Of a stretch of 64,000 nucleotides of DNA, positions 7,874 through 15,730 are shown piece after piece. The DNA comes from Azospirillum thiophilum (GTDB lineage Bacteria; Pseudomonadota; Alphaproteobacteria; Azospirillales; Azospirillaceae): assembly GCF_001305595.1 (NCBI RefSeq), contig NZ_CP012401.1:1437001-1501000 (forward strand), read 5' to 3'. Both the position numbers and the translations under genes were made by a program. The notes under the pieces are model-generated. The model searched no databases. It had not been told where the DNA came from and worked only from the letters and a program-made list of their open reading frames with translations. Within the stretch, counting starts at the first letter, position 1. Every line of letters begins with the position of its first letter.

Positions 7874-8320
7874 TCACCGGCCCGGCAGGATGCGGTCCGG
7901 CTGGGAGGGGGAGGAGATCCGCTCCAGTGTGTCGTGGACCGCGCGGTCGTTCTTCGCCTCGGTGGCGAGGTCGCCGAGCGAGACGATGCCGGTCAGCCGG
8001 TCGTTGCGGTCCACCACCGGCACCCGCCGGATCTGCTGGCCGGCCATCAGCTGGGTCACGCTGCCGACCGGGTCGTCCTCGTAGCAGTAGCGCGGGTTGG
8101 CGGTCATCACCTCGGCCACCTTGCAGCGGTCGGGCTGCTTTCCGGCCGAGATGGCGCGGACGGTGATGTCGCGGTCGGTCACCACCCCGACCAGATCCCG
8201 TCCGTCGCAGACCGGCAGGATGCCGACGTTCAACTGGTCCATCAATTGCGCGGCGCGGCGGATGCTGTCGTCGGGCCGTACCGTCTGCACGTCGCGGGTC
8301 ATGATCTCGCGGATTTTCAT
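7874..8320 (-). CDS. CBS-domain protein
   Basis: A 148-residue protein made almost entirely of two tandem CBS motifs (about 8-60 and 72-127; note VGVVTDRDI and TGIVSLGDLA). Such stand-alone Bateman modules bind adenosine nucleotides and modulate partner proteins. The opening KIREIMTRDVQTV is typical. It is followed after 24 bp by a DUF2934 gene. It sits in a block of stress- and envelope-related genes, but no EcfG-type site was found upstream. The partner and ligand are unknown. Confidence 0.9.
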   Translation of the reverse strand: MKIREIMTRDVQTVRPDDSIRRAAQLMDQLNVGILPVCDGRDLVGVVTDRDITVRAISAGKQPDRCKVAEVMTANPRYCYEDDPVGSVTQLMAGQQIRRVPVVDRNDRLTGIVSLGDLATEAKNDRAVHDTLERISSPSQPDRILPGR

Positions 8321-8430
8321 GCGGGGATTCCTGACGCGGTTTTGCGGGGGGCGGTTCTGCAGGGCGCGTGGTCGGGAAGGGCGCGGTATTCCCGTCCCGC
8401 TTCAACACATGCGCCGTTCGACCGTCACGC

Positions 8431-9102
8431 TCAACCTACCCAATAGAGGGGATCCACGCCGAACAGCCAGGGATGCGCCGCAAGCATGGCGCCATAGGCC
8501 GCCAGCCCGCCGGCCAGCCGCGCCGGCCCCATCTCCGCCAGTCCCGCCGCCGTGTCCCGCAGCCCCTGCGGCCCGGCGAGCGGCAGCAGCGACGTCCGAT
8601 CCCGGAAGGCGCGGCCGGCCGGGCCGCGGCGCAGCACGACCTCGTTCTTGACCAGCGCGAACAGGGCGATGGCGGCCATGGTGCCGAACAGCAGCACCCG
8701 CCGGCCGTCGCCGGTGGCGTTCAGATGGACCAGCGCCCACAGCAGCAGAGCCAGGCTGCCCGGCGCGCGGGTGAGGCGGTAGATCCCCCGCGGCGGGTCG
8801 GGCGCATCCTGGCTGCCGAAGCGGGTGGTGATGCGGGCGACCAGCAGCAGGAAGACCAGCGGCATCGCCAGCACCACCAGCGGCGCCGCCCAGCCGGCGG
8901 GGGTGAACAGGACCTCGCCGCCGTCCGCCGCGCGGTAGGCCAGAACGAACAGGGCCAGCGTCGCCAGCGAACCGGCGGAATGGAGGGCGGCGAAGCCGCC
9001 GCGGCCGAGCCGCGCGATCAGGGCGGGCCGCAAGCCCGGCCAGGACGGCAGGGCGTGGCTGAGGAACAGCAGGGCGGCGGCGAGGGCGAGGGATGCGGTC
9101 AT
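8431..9102 (-). CDS. NnrU-family membrane protein
   Basis: Membrane protein of 223 residues with about six hydrophobic segments. It begins with LALAAALLFLSHALPSWPG, where the S-H-x-x-P pattern is characteristic of NnrU. NnrU was named from a gene linked to nitrite/nitric-oxide reductase regulation in Rhodobacter sphaeroides, and the family also includes a carotenoid isomerase-like branch in plants. No denitrification gene is adjacent, so a role in nitrogen-oxide metabolism is not supported here. The ATG at 9102 was chosen over 9210 because the first membrane helix begins right after it. It is divergent from the DedA gene. Confidence 0.75.
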   Translation of the reverse strand: MTASLALAAALLFLSHALPSWPGLRPALIARLGRGGFAALHSAGSLATLALFVLAYRAADGGEVLFTPAGWAAPLVVLAMPLVFLLLVARITTRFGSQDAPDPPRGIYRLTRAPGSLALLLWALVHLNATGDGRRVLLFGTMAAIALFALVKNEVVLRRGPAGRAFRDRTSLLPLAGPQGLRDTAAGLAEMGPARLAGGLAAYGAMLAAHPWLFGVDPLYWVG

Positions 9103-9254
9103 GATGGTCCCATTCAACCGTAGGCGAAGGATCGCCGCCTTGACGACAGTCAAGCATGGGGACGTCAGTCGAGAAGAAGGCGGAACGCCTGTGCGGGTGG
9201 CGCGGTTCACGGTATCTCGCCCTTCCGCCCCGTCAACCCGATGGCCGTGCCCCC

Positions 9255-9890
9255 ATGACCGAATGGATCGTCCAGATCGTCCAGCAGTTCGGCTATCCCG
9301 GCATCTTCCTGATGCTGGTGCTGGCCCGCGTGCTGCCGCCGGTGCCGGCGGAGACGGTGATCCCGCTGGCCGGCATGGGAGCCGCGACGGGCGAGTTCAA
9401 CCTGCTGCTGGTGGCGCTGGCCGCCGGGCTCGGCTCCGCGGTGGGGGAGCTGGTGTGGTATCTGCCGGCCCACTGGATGGGGCGCGAGCGCTTCGAGGCC
9501 TTCCTGCGCCGCCATGGCCATTGGCTGACCGTGAAGCCGGAGCAGGTCCACCGCGCCACCGAATGGTTCGCGCGCCGAGGCGGCGTCGCCGTCCTGCTGT
9601 GCCAGCCGCTGCCGGGATTGCGCACCCTGATCTCGGTCCCCGCCGGGGCCTGCGGGCTGCCGGTGGCGGTGTTCCTGGTCTATGCGGCGACGGGGGCGGC
9701 GCTATGGTCCCTGGTGCTCGCCACCACCGGCTATCTGGTGCGGGTGGGCTTTCCCTGGATCGCCGACTGGATGGTGCCGGGGGCGCTGGCGCTGTTCATC
9801 CTGCTGCTGGCCGCCTATGTGCTGCGGCTGGTCCGCCACCGCCGCGCCAGCCGTCTGGCGAAGGACGCGGCTTTGCGCGGCGGGGGATGA
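9255..9890 (+). CDS. DedA-family membrane protein
   Basis: Integral membrane protein of 211 residues in the DedA/VTT superfamily. An N-terminal segment with the re-entrant loop signature (PPVPAETVIPLAGMGA, about 29-44) is followed by several helices. The characteristic F-x-R-x-x-P-G-x-R site is altered here to LLCQPLPGLRTLIS (from residue 114), losing the usual arginine before the proline. DedA proteins act as undecaprenyl-phosphate or phospholipid flippases and support envelope homeostasis. A GGAAC-N16-CGGT sequence at about 9182 is a near match to an EcfG-type promoter. The start at 9255 is the ATG nearest the first helix. Confidence 0.82.
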   Translation: MTEWIVQIVQQFGYPGIFLMLVLARVLPPVPAETVIPLAGMGAATGEFNLLLVALAAGLGSAVGELVWYLPAHWMGRERFEAFLRRHGHWLTVKPEQVHRATEWFARRGGVAVLLCQPLPGLRTLISVPAGACGLPVAVFLVYAATGAALWSLVLATTGYLVRVGFPWIADWMVPGALALFILLLAAYVLRLVRHRRASRLAKDAALRGGG

Positions 9891-9898
9891 GCCGGCCT

Positions 9899-9924
9899 GG
9901 AACCTTGGCCCGCCCCCGAGCGTT
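9899..9924 (+). promoter_or_regulatory. EcfG-type general stress promoter (GGAAC-N17-CGTT)
   Basis: GGAAC at 9899-9903 and CGTT at 9921-9924, spacing 17. It begins nine bases after the dedA stop and points at the DUF4398 lipoprotein/OmpA pair starting at 10009. Confidence 0.7.
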
Positions 9925-10008
9925 GGAGCCACGAACCACCCGAACGGGCATGGCCTTCCGGCCTGGACCCATCCGGCGTGCCGCCGTTTCCGATAAGGAT
10001 CCAACGCG

Positions 10009-10593
10009 ATGACCCGCATCCCCGCAACGACGACCCGATGGCGAGCCGCCGCCGTGCTGTCCGCCGCGCTCGGCATGGCCGCCTGCGCCGGCAGCGTGCC
10101 GCCCCCCACCGCCCAGCTCGGCGCCGCCTCCCAGGCGGTGCAGGAGGCCGAGCGCGCCAACGCCCTGCAATACGCCCCGGTGGCGCTGCAGAGCGCCCGC
10201 GACAAGCTGGCCGCCGCCGACGAGGCCATGCGCGCCGACGAGCGCACCCGTGCCCGCCGGCTGGCCGACGAGGCCCGCGTCGATGCCGAACTGGCGACGG
10301 TGACGTCGCAGCGCGCGGTGACCCAGCAGGCCGCGACGGCGGTGCGCCGGTCGGCCACCCCGGCCGCGCCGCAATCGGCCATGGCGCCCGGCAGCGCGCC
10401 CGTCCACAGCGGGTCCTCTGCCGGCGGCTCGACGCTGGGCACGCTGCCGGCGCCGGGCGGCAGCCCGAGCGGTTCAGGCCCGAGCGGTTCCAGCTATGGC
10501 GCCCCGGCCGCCGTCCCGCCGGCTCCGGCCGGTTCCCCCGGTGCCGGCACCGGCAACGCCTGGGGCTACAGCTATCCGGAGATGCGCCAATGA
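10009..10593 (+). CDS. DUF4398-type lipoprotein
   Basis: A 194-residue envelope lipoprotein. A signal peptide ends in a lipobox-like LGMAAC (Cys26), followed by an alanine-rich helical region (about 35-120) of the DUF4398 kind (AVQEAERANALQYAPVALQSARDKLAAADEAM) and a Ser/Gly/Pro-rich tail. The helical part probably forms a coiled coil in the periplasm. The gene overlaps the next one by four bases (ATGA), so the two are translationally coupled, and both carry DUF4398-like helices. An exact EcfG-type promoter lies about 85 bp upstream. The molecular role is unknown. Confidence 0.78.
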   Translation: MTRIPATTTRWRAAAVLSAALGMAACAGSVPPPTAQLGAASQAVQEAERANALQYAPVALQSARDKLAAADEAMRADERTRARRLADEARVDAELATVTSQRAVTQQAATAVRRSATPAAPQSAMAPGSAPVHSGSSAGGSTLGTLPAPGGSPSGSGPSGSSYGAPAAVPPAPAGSPGAGTGNAWGYSYPEMRQ

Positions 10594-11360
10594 CGCCGTT
10601 CACCACCCGCAACCTGCTGGTTCTCGCCGGCCTCGGGCTCGGGCTCGCCGGTTGCGCCACCCAGCCGACCGACAGTGCCGCCCTGACCCAGGCGCGCCAG
10701 GACTACAGCCTTGCCGCCGCCAACCCGCAGGTCGCCGGCAACGCCCCGCTGCAGCTGCGCGACGCCGAACAGGCGCTGCGCCGGGCCGAGGCGATGCGCG
10801 TCCAGGGCGCCGCCGCCGCCGAGATCGACCATCAGGCCTATATCGCCAGCCGCCGCGTCCAGATCGCGCAGGAGACGGCCGGGGTGAAGGGGGCCCAGAC
10901 GGTGGTCGCCAATGCCGACAGCTACCGCCTCCAGGCCCGCAACACCGCGCTGGAACAGCAGCTGCGCGAGCTCCAGGCCCAGCGGACCGAGCGCGGCCTG
11001 GTGATGACGCTGGGCGACATCCTGTTCTCCACCGGCCGGGCGGAACTGACCCCCGGCGCCCATGAGCGCATCGACCGCCTCGCCCGGTTCCTGCAGGCTC
11101 ATCCCGCCCGCACGGTGCGGATCGAGGGCCACACCGACGACACCGGCAACGACGCGGCCAACCTGCGCCTGTCGGAGGCGCGGGCCCAATCCGTCCGCGA
11201 CGCCCTGTCCGCCCGCGGCGTCCCGCCGTCGCGCATCGTCACCCAGGGCATGGGCGAGGCGCAGCCCGTCGCGTCCAACGGCAACGATGCCGGCCGCCAG
11301 CAGAACCGCCGGGTGGAGATCGTCATCTCCGACGACGGCACGGTGGCCCAGACCCGCTGA
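10590..11360 (+). CDS. DUF4398-OmpA lipoprotein
   Basis: A 256-residue outer-membrane lipoprotein. The lipobox LAGCA (Cys22) is followed by a DUF4398 helical region (about 30-135, coiled-coil-like) and a C-terminal OmpA peptidoglycan-binding domain (about 140-250, with VRIEGHTDDTG and QNRRVEIVI). It should be tethered in the outer membrane and hold peptidoglycan through the OmpA fold. The start at 10590 overlaps the upstream stop (ATGA). The 3' end carries a 15-bp-period duplication that repeats the stop codon. Coexpression with the preceding DUF4398 lipoprotein suggests the two interact. Confidence 0.88.
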   Translation: MTPFTTRNLLVLAGLGLGLAGCATQPTDSAALTQARQDYSLAAANPQVAGNAPLQLRDAEQALRRAEAMRVQGAAAAEIDHQAYIASRRVQIAQETAGVKGAQTVVANADSYRLQARNTALEQQLRELQAQRTERGLVMTLGDILFSTGRAELTPGAHERIDRLARFLQAHPARTVRIEGHTDDTGNDAANLRLSEARAQSVRDALSARGVPPSRIVTQGMGEAQPVASNGNDAGRQQNRRVEIVISDDGTVAQTR

Positions 11361-11378
11361 ATAGGGACCCGCTGAATA
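11351..11378. repeat. 15-bp-period duplication spanning the ompA-like stop
   Basis: GACCCGCTGAATA occurs at 11351-11363 and again at 11366-11378. The first copy contains the TGA stop at 11358-11360. Confidence 0.7.
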
Positions 11379-11395
11379 CAGAGCCGTCAAAACAG

Positions 11396-11421
11396 GCGCG
11401 CCGGCCCTATCGCCGGCGCGC
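11396..11421 (-). terminator. Rho-independent terminator of the phospholipase-D gene
   Basis: Perfect 10-bp GC stem (11396-11405 with 11412-11421) and a 6-base loop. On the minus strand it is followed by TGTTTTG. The stop codon of the phospholipase-D gene lies in the loop region. Confidence 0.7.
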
Positions 11422-13080
11422 ACCGTTGCGCGCCGCCCCGGCCACGCCCCAGATCCCCGCCGCCACGCCAATCACCAGCAGCGCCGCGGCAGCCGCGCGC
11501 AGGCCGGAGCGCGGCGCTGGCGGCAGCCGTTTCCAGGGGGCCCAGGCTTCGCCGGGGTTGCCGGGATCGGCGATGCGCAGGGCGGCGAAGGCCTGCTCGG
11601 TCAGGCTTGGGTCGTCGGCCGGCAGATCGACCAACCGGCGGCCGGCGGTCTTGCGCAGACGGTCGATCGCGGCGATCAGGCTGCCGGTTTCCCACACCGC
11701 CGCATTCAGCAGATCCTGGTCGACGCCCATATGCTCGGCCAGCAGGCGATTGCGCACGCCGACGATGATATCCCTTGCGGCATCAGCCACGTCCCGGCGG
11801 GCCGGCCCGTCCTTGTCCGGGCCATCCTCGCCCGGCGCCTCGATGGTCAGGTCGCATTCGCTGTCGTAGCCCATCGAGCGGTTGTTCAGGTTGGACGAGC
11901 CGATGCGCAGCAGCCGGCCGTCGACCGCGATCACCTTGGAATGGACGATGATCGGCGCGCCGGAGTCGGTGACCGGGGTCATGGTGCGCAGCCGGCCGAA
12001 GCGGTCGGCCTCGCGCAGGCAGCGCAGCGCGACCGAGCGCGGCGTGTCCATCGCCATGCGGTCGAACCAGTTCGGGCTTTCCTTCGACACCACCAGCACC
12101 ACCTCCGGCCCGTCCGGCTCGGCCAACCGGCCGGCCAGGGCGTCGGCGATGCGGGCGGAGGCGAAATACTGGTTCTCCAGATAGATGGTGCGCTCGGCCG
12201 CCGCGATGGCGGCGAAGGTCAGCGCCTCGCTCTCGCGGATCGCCGGACGGCCTTGGGCGGGCGGCACGGTGCGCGACACCCCGACCCGTGCGTCGGTCAG
12301 CACCGGATGGGCGCAGTCCGGCAACGGGCAGTCGGGCCACGGGTCGCTGCCGGAAGGCGGGCAGGGAGCCAGAGCCTCGCCGGTGGCCCGGTGCCAGCGC
12401 TCCCGCGCCAGTTCGGCGAGCGCGGCGGCGGCATCGCCGTCGACCATCATCATGACGTCGTGGCGGGGGCCGTAGGGCTGTCCGTCGAGGCAGACCCGGC
12501 GCGGATCGTCGTCGCGGTGTTCCGAAGTGTCCCAGCGGTCGAAGGAGAAGTCGATGCCGCCGCAGAAGGCCAGCGCGTCGTCGATCACCAGCAGCTTCTG
12601 GTGCTGGGCGGCGCCGACCGGCAGCTCGTCGTCCAGCCGGGCGTTCAGCCGGTGGCCGGTGCCGCGGTTCCAGCGCTCCAGCGGTTCATGCGGGTGGTCG
12701 AGCGCGATGGGAAAGGGCATCTCCCACTTCAGCGCCCGCACATGCAGGCCGGGCCGCGAGCGCATCAGCCGGGTCAGGAAGGGGCCGAGCGTCTCCGACC
12801 CTTCGGGGTCGAGCCGCATGCGCGGGTCGATGTCCCAGCCGACCAGCAGGATCGACTGCCGCGCCTTTTCCATCGCGGTGCGGGCGGCGACGAAATAGTC
12901 GGCCCCGTCGACCAGGACCGCGACCCGTCCGGCCCGCTCGATCCGCCAGCAGGTGTCGCCGGGGCGCAGCACCGGCCCGCCCCGGGATGGCGCCGCCCGT
13001 TCGCGAGAGGCCCGTTCCGGAGAGGCTGGGGACAGGCGGGGCGGGAAGCGGAAGGGGAGGGCGGAAGGATCTGGCTTCAT
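11407..13080 (-). CDS. Phospholipase D-family protein (cardiolipin synthase-like)
   Basis: A 557-residue protein with two HKD catalytic motifs. The first is HQKLLVIDD in the N-terminal half, followed by GGIDFSFDRWD. The second is HSKVIAVDG, followed by GSSNLNNRSMGYDSECD. Two HKD motifs make one active site that forms a phosphohistidine intermediate; family members are phospholipases D or cardiolipin synthases. A hydrophobic segment near residues 530-548 and a basic tail suggest C-terminal anchoring. There is no N-terminal pair of membrane helices as in classical cardiolipin synthase, so a phospholipase D-like transphosphatidylase is the safer label. It is convergent with the OmpA lipoprotein and has its own terminator. 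Confidence 0.85.
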   Translation of the reverse strand: MKPDPSALPFRFPPRLSPASPERASRERAAPSRGGPVLRPGDTCWRIERAGRVAVLVDGADYFVAARTAMEKARQSILLVGWDIDPRMRLDPEGSETLGPFLTRLMRSRPGLHVRALKWEMPFPIALDHPHEPLERWNRGTGHRLNARLDDELPVGAAQHQKLLVIDDALAFCGGIDFSFDRWDTSEHRDDDPRRVCLDGQPYGPRHDVMMMVDGDAAAALAELARERWHRATGEALAPCPPSGSDPWPDCPLPDCAHPVLTDARVGVSRTVPPAQGRPAIRESEALTFAAIAAAERTIYLENQYFASARIADALAGRLAEPDGPEVVLVVSKESPNWFDRMAMDTPRSVALRCLREADRFGRLRTMTPVTDSGAPIIVHSKVIAVDGRLLRIGSSNLNNRSMGYDSECDLTIEAPGEDGPDKDGPARRDVADAARDIIVGVRNRLLAEHMGVDQDLLNAAVWETGSLIAAIDRLRKTAGRRLVDLPADDPSLTEQAFAALRIADPGNPGEAWAPWKRLPPAPRSGLRAAAAALLVIGVAAGIWGVAGAARNGARRR

Positions 13081-13410
13081 GTGGGGGCCGGGCGTGGTGT
13101 CTGGCGGACGGGCAGATCGGGAAAGTCCGTCCGTCTCGCGGCTTGAACCCCTGTCGGAACCGGTTGTTCCCCTGACGCGGCCAGGGCGTCGGGGTCACGC
13201 CGAAGGATCCGGCGATGGAACGCCTTTGCCGCCGAATCCTGAAAAAAGCGACCGCGCAGCCCGAAACCATGGCCGGTTCACACTGTTGAACCCGGTGAAA
13301 GAGGCGGTTGCCAAGTCGGGGTTGCCAGATCGGCCATCCCTGGCCCGGCATCCGCCCCGGTCCCAATGACGCCCGTTCGCGAGGCGTCGCCACCATGAAG
13401 GAGTTCGAGG
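13081..13410. other. Intergenic region between divergent genes
   Basis: It holds the upstream regions of the phospholipase-D gene (minus) and the small exported protein (plus). Two inverted repeats are visible: GGAAC-CGGTT-GTTCC at 13156-13170 and GGTTCA-CACTGT-TGAACC at 13275-13292. No open frame with a plausible ribosome site was found. A GGAAC-N16-GGTT pattern on the minus strand ending near 13146 is only a near match to an EcfG site. Confidence 0.5.
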
Positions 13411-13791
13411 ATGCGTAACCTGATGATCGGCGTGGTTTCGGCGGTTTTCCTGATGGCCGGCTCGGCCATGGCCCAGACGGCTCCGCAGGGTGCTGCCGAC
13501 GGAACCAGCTACACCGGACCGGATGGCATCGTCCGCACCGCGCCGGGCGCCACCACCTCGCCGTCGGCCGGTTCGACGTCCGGCGGTCCGCTGAGCGCTC
13601 CGGGCACCTCCGGCTCGACCGGCGGCACCACCGGCGGCAGCATGTCGGGCTCCTCGACGCCGGGCGTGACCACCGCGCCGTCGGGCATGGGCAACAACAC
13701 CGGCAGCAATATCCCGCGTGACAACCAGAGCGCGACCGGAACCCATTGCCCGCCGGGCACCCCGAACTGCGGCCCGGCCGGCAGCAACTGA
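13411..13791 (+). CDS. Small exported Gly/Ser/Thr-rich protein
   Basis: A 126-residue protein with a clear signal peptide (residues 1 to about 21, cleaved after SAMA). The mature part is low-complexity, rich in Gly, Ser, Thr and Pro, and ends in a two-cysteine segment (THCPPGTPNCGPAGSN). AAGGAG at 13398-13403 supports the start. It resembles in style the exported protein at 5791: short, disordered, with a cysteine pair. It lies next to, but convergent with, the amidoligase-amidotransferase pair. The function is unknown. Confidence 0.7.
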   Translation: MRNLMIGVVSAVFLMAGSAMAQTAPQGAADGTSYTGPDGIVRTAPGATTSPSAGSTSGGPLSAPGTSGSTGGTTGGSMSGSSTPGVTTAPSGMGNNTGSNIPRDNQSATGTHCPPGTPNCGPAGSN

Positions 13792-13803
13792 CGGCAGCTC
13801 GGT

Positions 13804-13827
13804 TGCCATCCCCTTCACTGCCATCCC
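13804..13827. repeat. 15-bp-period duplication after the small exported gene
   Basis: TGCCATCCC occurs at 13804-13812 and 13819-13827, a 15-bp period, just downstream of the stop at 13791. Confidence 0.5.
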
Positions 13828-13849
13828 TCGGGGGCCGTTCCCCCGGGGG
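13825..13849 (+). terminator. Hairpin after the small exported gene
   Basis: Ten-bp stem CCCTCGGGGG / CCCCCGGGGG (one G-U pair) with a CCGTT loop. No T-run follows, so it may act only as an RNA stabiliser. Confidence 0.45.
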
Positions 13850-13950
13850 ACCGACCATGCGGGCGTCGCCGGAGCCATCCCTCCGGCGGCGCCCGCTTTG
13901 CTTCGCTTCGCTTTGCTTCTGGCGCCCGACCGCCAATGCCACCCGCCTCC

Positions 13951-14688
13951 CTATTGCGCGGGCGCGACCCCGGCGATCTCGTCCAGCGGAGCTTCGCCCA
14001 TGGCCGTGACGACCAGCCGGCGGAACAGGGCCTGTTGCCGGCTGTCGGCGATCAGATATTCCGGGTGCCACTGTACGCCGATCAGGAAGGGTTCGGCCGG
14101 AGCCTCGATGCCCTGGACGATGCCGGCACGCTCGCGGGCGACGACCCGCAGCCCGTCGCCGACGCGGTCCACCGACTGGTGATGCAGGGCGTTCACCCGG
14201 CATTCGGCAATGCCGAGGATGCGGTAGAGCCGGCTGTCAGGCTCGATCCGGATGCGCTTGCGCGGCAGGACGGTGCGCATGTGCGGCGCCTCTTCGTACA
14301 CCTCGTGGATGTCGACGTGCAGCGAGCCGCCGCGGTGGACGTTGATCATCTGCGATCCGCGGCAGATGCCCAGCACCGGCAGCCCCAGCCGGGCCGCGCG
14401 ATCGAGCGCCAGCAGTTCCAGCCGGTCGCGGTCGGGATCGATGCGGATGTGCGGCCGGGCGGACTCGCCGTAGAGCGAGGCGTCGATGTCGTCGCCGCCG
14501 CCCACCACCAGCGCGTCCAGCCGCTCGATGGGGAAAGGCGCGTCGACCGTGATGCGGACCGACGCCGCGCCGGCCCGCCACAGCGCCAGCCGGTTGGCCA
14601 TGGCGGCGATGCGGCTGCCATGGACCGAGGCGGTGATGCCGACCAGCGGCCGGGACCGGGATCCGGCTCTGCCGATTGTCGCGGCCAT
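13951..14688 (-). CDS. Class I glutamine amidotransferase-like gamma-glutamyl hydrolase (peptidase C26)
   Basis: A 245-residue class I GATase fold. The nucleophile elbow is GICRGSQ with Cys109; the His/Glu pair is H208 and E210 in VQWHPEY. The early VVGGGDDIDASLY segment is typical of the PuuD / peptidase C26 branch, which hydrolyses gamma-glutamyl amides. The start at 14688 follows a GGAGG-like site, 10 bp after the amidoligase stop, so the two genes form one operon. The pairing suggests it removes or recycles a gamma-glutamyl or other amide bond made by the amidoligase, or supplies ammonia. No polyamine pathway gene is nearby, so PuuD itself is not supported. Confidence 0.82.
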   Translation of the reverse strand: MAATIGRAGSRSRPLVGITASVHGSRIAAMANRLALWRAGAASVRITVDAPFPIERLDALVVGGGDDIDASLYGESARPHIRIDPDRDRLELLALDRAARLGLPVLGICRGSQMINVHRGGSLHVDIHEVYEEAPHMRTVLPRKRIRIEPDSRLYRILGIAECRVNALHHQSVDRVGDGLRVVARERAGIVQGIEAPAEPFLIGVQWHPEYLIADSRQQALFRRLVVTAMGEAPLDEIAGVAPAQ

Positions 14689-14698
14689 GACGCCTCCC

Positions 14699-15730
14699 TC
14701 AGACCGCCTGCCGTACCGGGCCGTCCGCGGCGCCGGACGCCGGCGTATCGCCCCGGATGCCGCCCCCGATATCGGGACTCTCCGCCAGGAAGGCGTCGAT
14801 CCGCTCCGGCCACGCCGCCAGCCCCGGCCCATCCGCCGCCTCGCGATAGGCGGCGCCGAGCCGGTCCAGCAGCGGCCGGTCGGCCGCCAGCCGCTCCACC
14901 GCCACCCAGCGGTTCCAGTCGGCGGCGAGCGACCAGCCGGGATCGCTCAGCCGGGCGTTGGGCAGCCGGTAATGGAAGGTCGGGCGCGACCGCACATGCG
15001 GATCCTCCAGCGCCGCGGCCAGCCGGTCGCGGTCGAGATGGGCGAACAGCGGGCACAGGTCCAGCTCGCGGTTCCGGGTCGGGTTGTCGGCCAGGTAATC
15101 GTCGATCAGCGTTCCCAGGCCGGGGCGGTAGCCGGGATCGGTGACCTTGGCGGCGTAGGGCAGCGGAAAGGACGCGATGAAGCCGGACAGGCGCCGGGTC
15201 GGGTCGACGCGGATCTCCCGTCGCAGCCAGGGCGCCAGCAGCAGGAAGGCCTTCAGGTGGTCGAGCACGTAGTCGCCGTCGGTCCGCGCCACCTCGGGGT
15301 TGAAGTGCAGGCCGAAGGCGAACAGCGGGCTGGCCTCCGTCCCCGCCGCGCCGCGGCCGCGCAGGCAGGAGACGAGAGCCTCCAGGTCCGGCAGCCGGTC
15401 GATCGTCACCGGCGGGGTTGCGATCTCGAACGGCATGACGAGGCTGCCGATGTTCCCCCAGAGCGGACGCAGCGGATCGAGGACCTTCGATCCCCCCTTT
15501 CCGGGATGGGCGGAGCGCATGTCCAGCTCCACCGTGAAGTCGCCGAGCCGGGTGCCCGCCACGAGGCAGCGGTGCGGGTTTTCGACGATGACCGTCCCTC
15601 CGAACAATTCGCGCACGCAGGCCGCGGCCGATGGCGCGTCCAGGTCGGCGAATTCGAGTTCCACCCCCACGCGGCGCGGCGTGTCCCGGGGCGTGGTGAG
15701 GAGCGGGGGGAGCAGGAAGGGTTGGGTCAT
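14699..15730 (-). CDS. Amidoligase-family protein (carboxylate-amine ligase, Amidoligase_2-like)
   Basis: A 343-residue soluble protein of the predicted amidoligase family, related in fold to glutamine synthetase and gamma-glutamylcysteine ligases. Visible core motifs are GVELEF (22-27), VELD (67-70), PFEIATPP (100-107) and HFNPE (142-146); the acidic residues would hold Mg-ATP. The C-terminal half is helical with an RPTFHYRLPN segment. Such enzymes are proposed to join a carboxylate to an amine, making peptide tags or small metabolites. The substrate is unknown. It leads a two-gene operon with a class I amidotransferase. A 429-bp intergenic region lies upstream. Confidence 0.75.
   Translation of the reverse strand: MTQPFLLPPLLTTPRDTPRRVGVELEFADLDAPSAAACVRELFGGTVIVENPHRCLVAGTRLGDFTVELDMRSAHPGKGGSKVLDPLRPLWGNIGSLVMPFEIATPPVTIDRLPDLEALVSCLRGRGAAGTEASPLFAFGLHFNPEVARTDGDYVLDHLKAFLLLAPWLRREIRVDPTRRLSGFIASFPLPYAAKVTDPGYRPGLGTLIDDYLADNPTRNRELDLCPLFAHLDRDRLAAALEDPHVRSRPTFHYRLPNARLSDPGWSLAADWNRWVAVERLAADRPLLDRLGAAYREAADGPGLAAWPERIDAFLAESPDIGGGIRGDTPASGAADGPVRQAV

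Noticed and set aside
10009..10593. Reading the DUF4398 lipoprotein and OmpA gene as one long gene
   Set aside because: A plus-strand frame runs from 9978 to 11360, but in its first part the other frame carries the lipoprotein signal; the ATGA overlap and second lipobox show two genes.
13156..13170. EcfG-type promoter at GGAAC in the 13.1-kb gap
   Set aside because: GGAAC is part of a palindrome and no CGTT follows at 16 or 17 bases.
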